A stretch of 10,619 nucleotides of DNA from Alphaproteobacteria bacterium (lineage in GTDB: Bacteria > Pseudomonadota > Alphaproteobacteria > Sphingomonadales > Emcibacteraceae): positions 1-10,619 of the forward strand of contig NVTJ01000059.1 in NCBI GenBank assembly GCA_002401545.1. Direction: 5' to 3'. Below the pieces are notes generated by a model. That model was not told where the DNA came from. It made no database searches and worked only from the letters and a program-made list of their open reading frames with translations. Shown piece by piece: positions 7,597-10,619 of this stretch; position 1 is the first letter of the stretch, and each line of letters opens with the position of its first letter. The position numbers were made by a program, and so were the translations under genes.

Positions 7597-7611
7597 TTAA
7601 CCCTTTTTTTA
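7597..7611. promoter_or_regulatory. Possible CtrA-type box upstream of cheY
   Basis: The 205-base spacer between the hydratase gene and cheY is AT-rich and should hold both divergent promoters, but I see no convincing -35/-10, sigma-54 or sigma-28 element. It does contain TTAA-CCCTTTT-TTTA, seven of eight fixed bases of the CtrA consensus TTAA-N7-TTAA, about 95 bases before the cheY start. CtrA control of motility genes is well known in alphaproteobacteria; binding here is only inferred, and the AT-rich context raises the chance of a random match. Confidence 0.25.
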
Positions 7612-7705
7612 AAGGATTGCGGTAATTTGGATACATCACAGGCAGGACGTGCTGAAAACCATCTTGCCAGGACCAATGTTATTAATTTAAGCAAGCAGGA
7701 ATATT

Positions 7706-8092
7706 ATGGCTGTAGATAAAGCAATGTCCATCCTTATCGTGGACGATTATAAAACAATGTTGCGGATTATTCGTAATCTTCTAAAGCAACTGGGTTTCAA
7801 CAATGTTGAGGAAGCCAGCGATGGCGCGGAAGCCCTGAACAGGCTGCGCTCCAAAAATTATAACCTGATCATTTCCGACTGGAATATGGAGCCTATGACA
7901 GGATATGAATTGCTGAAAGAAGTCCGTTCTGATGATATCCTCAAAAAGATACCCTTCATTATGGTTACTGCAGAATCAAAAACAGATAACGTGATTGCAG
8001 CTAAAAAGGCCGGGGTAAACAATTATATTGTCAAACCGTTCAATGCCGCAACTTTGAAACAAAAATTATCCAGTGTGCTTGGAGAATTCTGA
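7706..8092 (+). CDS. cheY: Chemotaxis response regulator CheY
   Basis: This is a single-domain receiver of 128 residues with no output domain, which is the CheY length. The acidic pocket is D13-D14, the phosphorylation site is D58 within ISDWNMEPMTGYELL, the switch residues are T88 (MVTAES) and Y107 (NNYIVKPF), and the invariant lysine is K110. The SDWNM and VKPFNAATL blocks closely resemble enterobacterial CheY, so it is likely the regulator that binds FliM at the flagellar switch after phosphorylation by CheA. No CheA is in the window, so its kinase is unseen. AGGA lies five bases before the ATG. The TGA overlaps the cheZ ATG by one base (TGATG), implying translational coupling with its predicted phosphatase. 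Confidence 0.93.
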   Translation: MAVDKAMSILIVDDYKTMLRIIRNLLKQLGFNNVEEASDGAEALNRLRSKNYNLIISDWNMEPMTGYELLKEVRSDDILKKIPFIMVTAESKTDNVIAAKKAGVNNYIVKPFNAATLKQKLSSVLGEF

Positions 8093-9153
8093 TGCCCCGT
8101 GGTCTCATGCCTGAACATATCGGCCCGTTGGTAGACAGGCTGCGTGCCGGTGACCATCAGGCCGTCTCACTGCCTGATGTGGCCGCCCTGACGGAAGTCT
8201 TGATGCGCTCTCTTGAAAGCTACTTCAAATCCATCGACCTTACCATATATCAGGAATGCCAGTCACTGGCTGATTATATTGATGATGCGCGGTCTGAAAT
8301 ATCATCGCTGTCACCGGACCATTCTGACGAAGCGGGAATCCCCCGGGCGGGTCTGGAACTGGCGGCCATAGTACAGCAAACGGAAAGTGCGACCAACACC
8401 ATTATGGAATCTGCCGAACAGATTATGGATGCAGACCCGGCTGATCCTGAAGCCTATAAAACCACAATCAATGATGCTGTTATGCAGATATTCGAAGCCT
8501 GTTCCTTTCAGGATATTACCGGGCAGAGAATCAGCAAGGTCGTCAGCACATTGGAACATGTGGAAGAACGTGTTGGTCGTCTGATCGGTATTTTGGGCGT
8601 TATGGAAGGCGGTCAGAACAAAGAAAAAGCCGACGAAGATATTGATGAAAACAAAGCCCTGTTAAACGGGCCTGCTTTGGACGGCGAAGGCATTGACCAG
8701 ACAGAAATTGATGACCTGCTCAATGGAATCAGTCCAGATGAGGATAATGTTGATACCCAGGAGGTCGCACAGGAGGTCGAAGAAGTCAGTGCCAATGAGC
8801 AGGAACCCGCCGCAGAAATTTCCGAAGAGGCGGCCACAGACGATATTGATTTTATGTTTGCCGGTGGATCAGATGCACCCCAAACAGAGTCAGAAAACAA
8901 TAATACGGTAACTGAAGAAGCCGCGAAAGAAGTCGTGAAAGAAGTCGTGAAAGAAGTCACAAAAGAAGTCCCTGAACCGCACCCAAACCTCATAGAACAG
9001 GCAAAACAGCGCAAAGCCCAGGCTCAGGCTGAAAAGAAGGCCAAGGCCGAACCGGCAAAACCTGTGGTTTATGAACAGGATGCCAAAGCCGGTCTTGATC
9101 CGAAAGTAACTGAAAATACCACTCAGTCGGATATTGACGCCTTGTTCTCATAA
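8092..9153 (+). CDS. cheZ: CheY-P phosphatase CheZ with long disordered acidic tail
   Basis: CheZ accelerates dephosphorylation of CheY-P. The helical N-terminal part (about 1-172) contains ACSFQDITGQRISKV at 136-150, where D141 and Q145 correspond to the catalytic Asp and Gln of the D-x-T-G-Q motif of E. coli CheZ (D143 and Q147). Surrounding helices at about 85-112 and 120-168 fit the long four-helix-bundle hairpin of the CheZ dimer. At 353 residues it is much longer than the E. coli protein (214). The extra length is an acidic, low-complexity tail from about 173 with three motifs (QTEIDDLLNG 203-212, TDDIDFMFAG 249-258, TQSDIDALFS 344-353), a KEVV repeat at 279-294 and a Lys/Ala/Gln-rich stretch at 303-322. 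The last motif ends the protein, as the CheY-binding peptide does in E. coli CheZ. It overlaps cheY by one base and converges on the tipF-like gene 19 bases away, with no good terminator visible between them. Confidence 0.93.
   Translation: MPRGLMPEHIGPLVDRLRAGDHQAVSLPDVAALTEVLMRSLESYFKSIDLTIYQECQSLADYIDDARSEISSLSPDHSDEAGIPRAGLELAAIVQQTESATNTIMESAEQIMDADPADPEAYKTTINDAVMQIFEACSFQDITGQRISKVVSTLEHVEERVGRLIGILGVMEGGQNKEKADEDIDENKALLNGPALDGEGIDQTEIDDLLNGISPDEDNVDTQEVAQEVEEVSANEQEPAAEISEEAATDDIDFMFAGGSDAPQTESENNNTVTEEAAKEVVKEVVKEVTKEVPEPHPNLIEQAKQRKAQAQAEKKAKAEPAKPVVYEQDAKAGLDPKVTENTTQSDIDALFS
8926..8973 (+). repeat. Four 12-bp tandem repeats inside cheZ
   Basis: Four consecutive units of AAAGAAGTCGTG, the first two identical and the third and fourth diverging only in the last three bases, encode KEVV-KEVV-KEVT-KEVP. 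The unit is a multiple of three, so gain or loss of copies by slippage would keep the frame and change only the length of the tail between the second and third linear motifs. Confidence 0.9.
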
Positions 9154-9172
9154 AACCGGAAAGGTTACGAAA

Positions 9173-10390
9173 TTATAGATCCAACCGGGTATCGCTGCTC
9201 AACCGTGGTTCGCCAAACAAATAACCCTGCCCAAAATCCATGCCATGGTCCAGTATTTCAACAATGGTCTGATCGCTTTCTATTTTTTCAACAATCAGAT
9301 CGAGGTCGTACCGGCTGAATGTCTCTTTCAGGTCATCGGGATGTATATCTGCCTCCTGATCAAGAATTAGCTTCGCCGACACTTTGGCATATCGAAAATA
9401 GCGGGACGAAAGATCTGCAAGGTCCATAGTCAAATCAACGATATGATCCATGGAAAAGCGGAAACCCCGCCGGCCCAATGTGGCAAGACTGCGCCCGACC
9501 AGCGAGGAGTGGCGCAACACGTCCTTCTGTGAAAATTCAAAAATCAGCCGGTCCGACAATTCCTGGTTTTCCATCATGAAGTCAATGAATTGCGGAAAAA
9601 ATTCCTTGTCATTCAGAGAGACCGAAGAAATATTGCAGAAGAAACGAAGACCCGGCCGCCGGGGGCCCAAACGGCGGATGACCTGAATACAGCGAAACAG
9701 CAACAGGTTATCCAATGTCCCAACCAATCCACTGTCTTCGGCAAGTTTGAGATATTGCGATGGAAAAATCACATTGTCCTCTTCATCACGAACACGGCTA
9801 TAGCACTCATAATGAATAATCCGCCGGGAAGGAAGGGCCACAACGGGCTGAAGGTAAAGATCAACCCTGTTACCTTCCAGCGCGTGATGCATGATATTCA
9901 ACACCTCGCCATCACTACGTTCCGTCTGCTTCAGATTCTGTTGTCGTCGCTGCTTTTCAGATTCATCCTCACCGCCCGCTGTCCCGGTAATACGGGTCCT
10001 TTGTTCCAGTGACTTGCCCGATTTCTCTATCACCTGCCCAAGCAGGGTCTGCAAAACATGCATCTCCGAAATAATTTCTGTATTCTGCCGACTGTCCACC
10101 TTGTATATTTTTTCCCGCAGGTCATCCAGTTCCGCCTTGCTCTCCTCAACCCTGTCAATCGTGACCTGATAATCCTGATGTAGCGCAAGCAGGCGGTTAA
10201 CTGTGTCCTGCTTGCCAAATTTCCAGATGTACATGGTGTGAAGTTGCAGGCCAACCATGAAGAAAACCGCCCCGGAAATTAACGCCATTGTGGCCTCAAA
10301 ACCGCCGAATACACCAGGAAGGACAAAAGCAATAAACGCCGCAACCACAGCATATGTCGCCGTAATCAATATATGTGTTAGTAACGTCAT
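9173..10390 (-). CDS. tipF: TipF-like membrane protein with degenerate EAL domain
   Basis: The 405 residues contain two membrane segments (about 5-28 and 33-55), a polar, charged, probable coiled-coil region (about 62-128), a charged linker and an EAL domain (about 163-396). This architecture matches Caulobacter TipF, a c-di-GMP receptor needed for flagellar assembly and positioning. EAL features retained are LYLQPVV, E195 in the ECYSR version of EALxR, N253 (CNISSVSL), E285 and GQGYLFGEP near 387-395. The DDFGTG block has become MDHIVDL (second Asp lost), and the K-x-D element is KVS (Asp lost). Metal ligands needed for hydrolysis are therefore missing, and it is likely a binder and not a phosphodiesterase. 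The ATG has GGGAT about five bases upstream. It converges on cheZ. A generic degenerate EAL protein is the alternative; the symbol is inferred from architecture and neighbourhood. Confidence 0.75.
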   Translation of the reverse strand: MTLLTHILITATYAVVAAFIAFVLPGVFGGFEATMALISGAVFFMVGLQLHTMYIWKFGKQDTVNRLLALHQDYQVTIDRVEESKAELDDLREKIYKVDSRQNTEIISEMHVLQTLLGQVIEKSGKSLEQRTRITGTAGGEDESEKQRRQQNLKQTERSDGEVLNIMHHALEGNRVDLYLQPVVALPSRRIIHYECYSRVRDEEDNVIFPSQYLKLAEDSGLVGTLDNLLLFRCIQVIRRLGPRRPGLRFFCNISSVSLNDKEFFPQFIDFMMENQELSDRLIFEFSQKDVLRHSSLVGRSLATLGRRGFRFSMDHIVDLTMDLADLSSRYFRYAKVSAKLILDQEADIHPDDLKETFSRYDLDLIVEKIESDQTIVEILDHGMDFGQGYLFGEPRLSSDTRLDL

Positions 10391-10393
10391 AAA

Positions 10394-10435
10394 CTATCCC
10401 AATTCATCCAAAACTTCGCGGTCACTCAAAATCAT
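10394..10435 (-). other. Possible 13-codon upstream reading frame before the tipF-like gene
   Basis: An ATG-started frame encodes MILSDREVLDELG and stops with TAG three bases before the tipF-like ATG, a spacing that would suit translational coupling or a leader peptide. It has no good ribosome site (only CGG directly before the ATG). The remaining spacer out to 10538 shows no recognised gene or clear promoter. Confidence 0.18.
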
Positions 10436-10538
10436 CCGATCAGGAAACAGGACCCCACCACAGGATAACAGCCAAATTGAGTCAAATTAATAAGTCATGA
10501 TCCTAGTGTATTATAAAAACACACACAAGGCCCATAGA

Positions 10539-10570
10539 AAAACAGGACGGTAATATTACCGTCCTGTTTT
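10539..10570 (-). terminator. Strong intrinsic terminator of the gene at the right edge
   Basis: The 32 bases form a perfect palindrome. The GC-rich arms CAGGACGG and CCGTCCTG enclose an AT-rich centre (TAATATTA) and are flanked by A4 and T4. Read on the minus strand it begins five bases after the stop of the edge gene and ends with a run of five T, the classical factor-independent layout. The plus-strand reading also has four T, so it could insulate in both directions and keep read-through away from the tipF-like gene. Confidence 0.88.
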
Positions 10571-10574
10571 CGCA

Positions 10575-10619
10575 TTAAATTTCTGAATACACTTTCTTAA
10601 AAACAGTCATTCCAGTCCA
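10575..10619 (-). CDS. 3' end of an unidentified gene running off the window
   Basis: Read on the minus strand from the window edge, an open frame gives 14 codons (WTGMTVFKKVYSEI) followed by TAA, with the strong terminator starting five bases later. The position of the stop directly before a terminator is the main argument that this frame is real. Fourteen residues are too few to identify the protein. The gene would be transcribed in the same direction as the tipF-like gene but is separated from it by the terminator. Confidence 0.45.
   Translation of the reverse strand, partial: WTGMTVFKKVYSEI

Noticed and set aside
7501..7705. Sigma-54 or sigma-28 flagellar promoter upstream of cheY
   Set aside because: No GG-N10-GC with the required context and no TAAA-N15-GCCGATAA-like element could be found.
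7588..7719. A 43-codon plus-strand frame that starts in the spacer before cheY and overlaps the cheY start
   Set aside because: No ribosome binding site before its ATG, it overruns the cheY start in another frame, and its composition resembles no recognisable protein.
9154..9166. AACC/GGTT inverted repeat between cheZ and the tipF-like gene
   Set aside because: Only four base pairs with no T-run; too weak to call a terminator.
1..10619. CRISPR arrays, tRNA or rRNA genes, insertion sequences and toxin-antitoxin or defence genes
   Set aside because: No repeat-spacer pattern, no cloverleaf or rRNA segment, no transposase frame and no recognisable defence domain on either strand; nearly all sequence is accounted for by the listed genes.

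Overview
The window looks like a chromosomal segment of a flagellated alphaproteobacterium of moderate GC content with AT-rich intergenic spacers. Three things point there. It has the housekeeping run ribF-ileS-lspA followed by a DUF3035/BamF-type lipoprotein, a BAM subunit typical of that class. Its MutL carries its own endonuclease motif, as expected where MutH is absent. It has a TipF-like EAL protein beside chemotaxis genes. The order or genus cannot be fixed from the sequence; CheZ together with moderate GC would fit a marine lineage, but that is only inference.

Left part (1-2409): a small unrecognised acidic protein (135-323, +) converges on mutL (338-2134, -), which begins with TTG. 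A 122-bp spacer holding a TTGACA-type promoter candidate and a 13-bp inverted repeat separates mutL from a divergent 50-residue membrane microprotein (2257-2409, +) with a near-perfect ribosome binding site.

Middle part (2422-7500, all minus strand): a compact operon reading maoC-like hydratase, ribF, ileS, lspA, bamF. Spacings are 9, 77, 3 and 34 bp. It couples FAD synthesis, isoleucine charging and lipoprotein maturation, and the last gene encodes a lipoprotein that should itself be processed by the LspA made just before it.

Right part (7501-10619): a divergent 205-bp spacer leads into cheY and cheZ (+), which overlap by one base. The convergent minus-strand gene encodes a two-pass membrane, coiled-coil, degenerate EAL protein resembling the flagellar c-di-GMP receptor TipF. 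CheY would carry phosphoryl signal to the flagellar switch, CheZ would dephosphorylate CheY, and the TipF-like protein would tie c-di-GMP to flagellar assembly. At the edge is the last 14 codons of another minus-strand gene and its strong intrinsic terminator.

Most of the window is ordinary housekeeping sequence. The most interesting signal is the long disordered tail of CheZ, which carries three separated copies of an [E/D]IDxLF/L-type motif resembling the CheY-binding peptides of FliM and of the CheZ C-terminus. This suggests multivalent CheY docking. I found no CRISPR array, tRNA, rRNA, insertion sequence or defence system.
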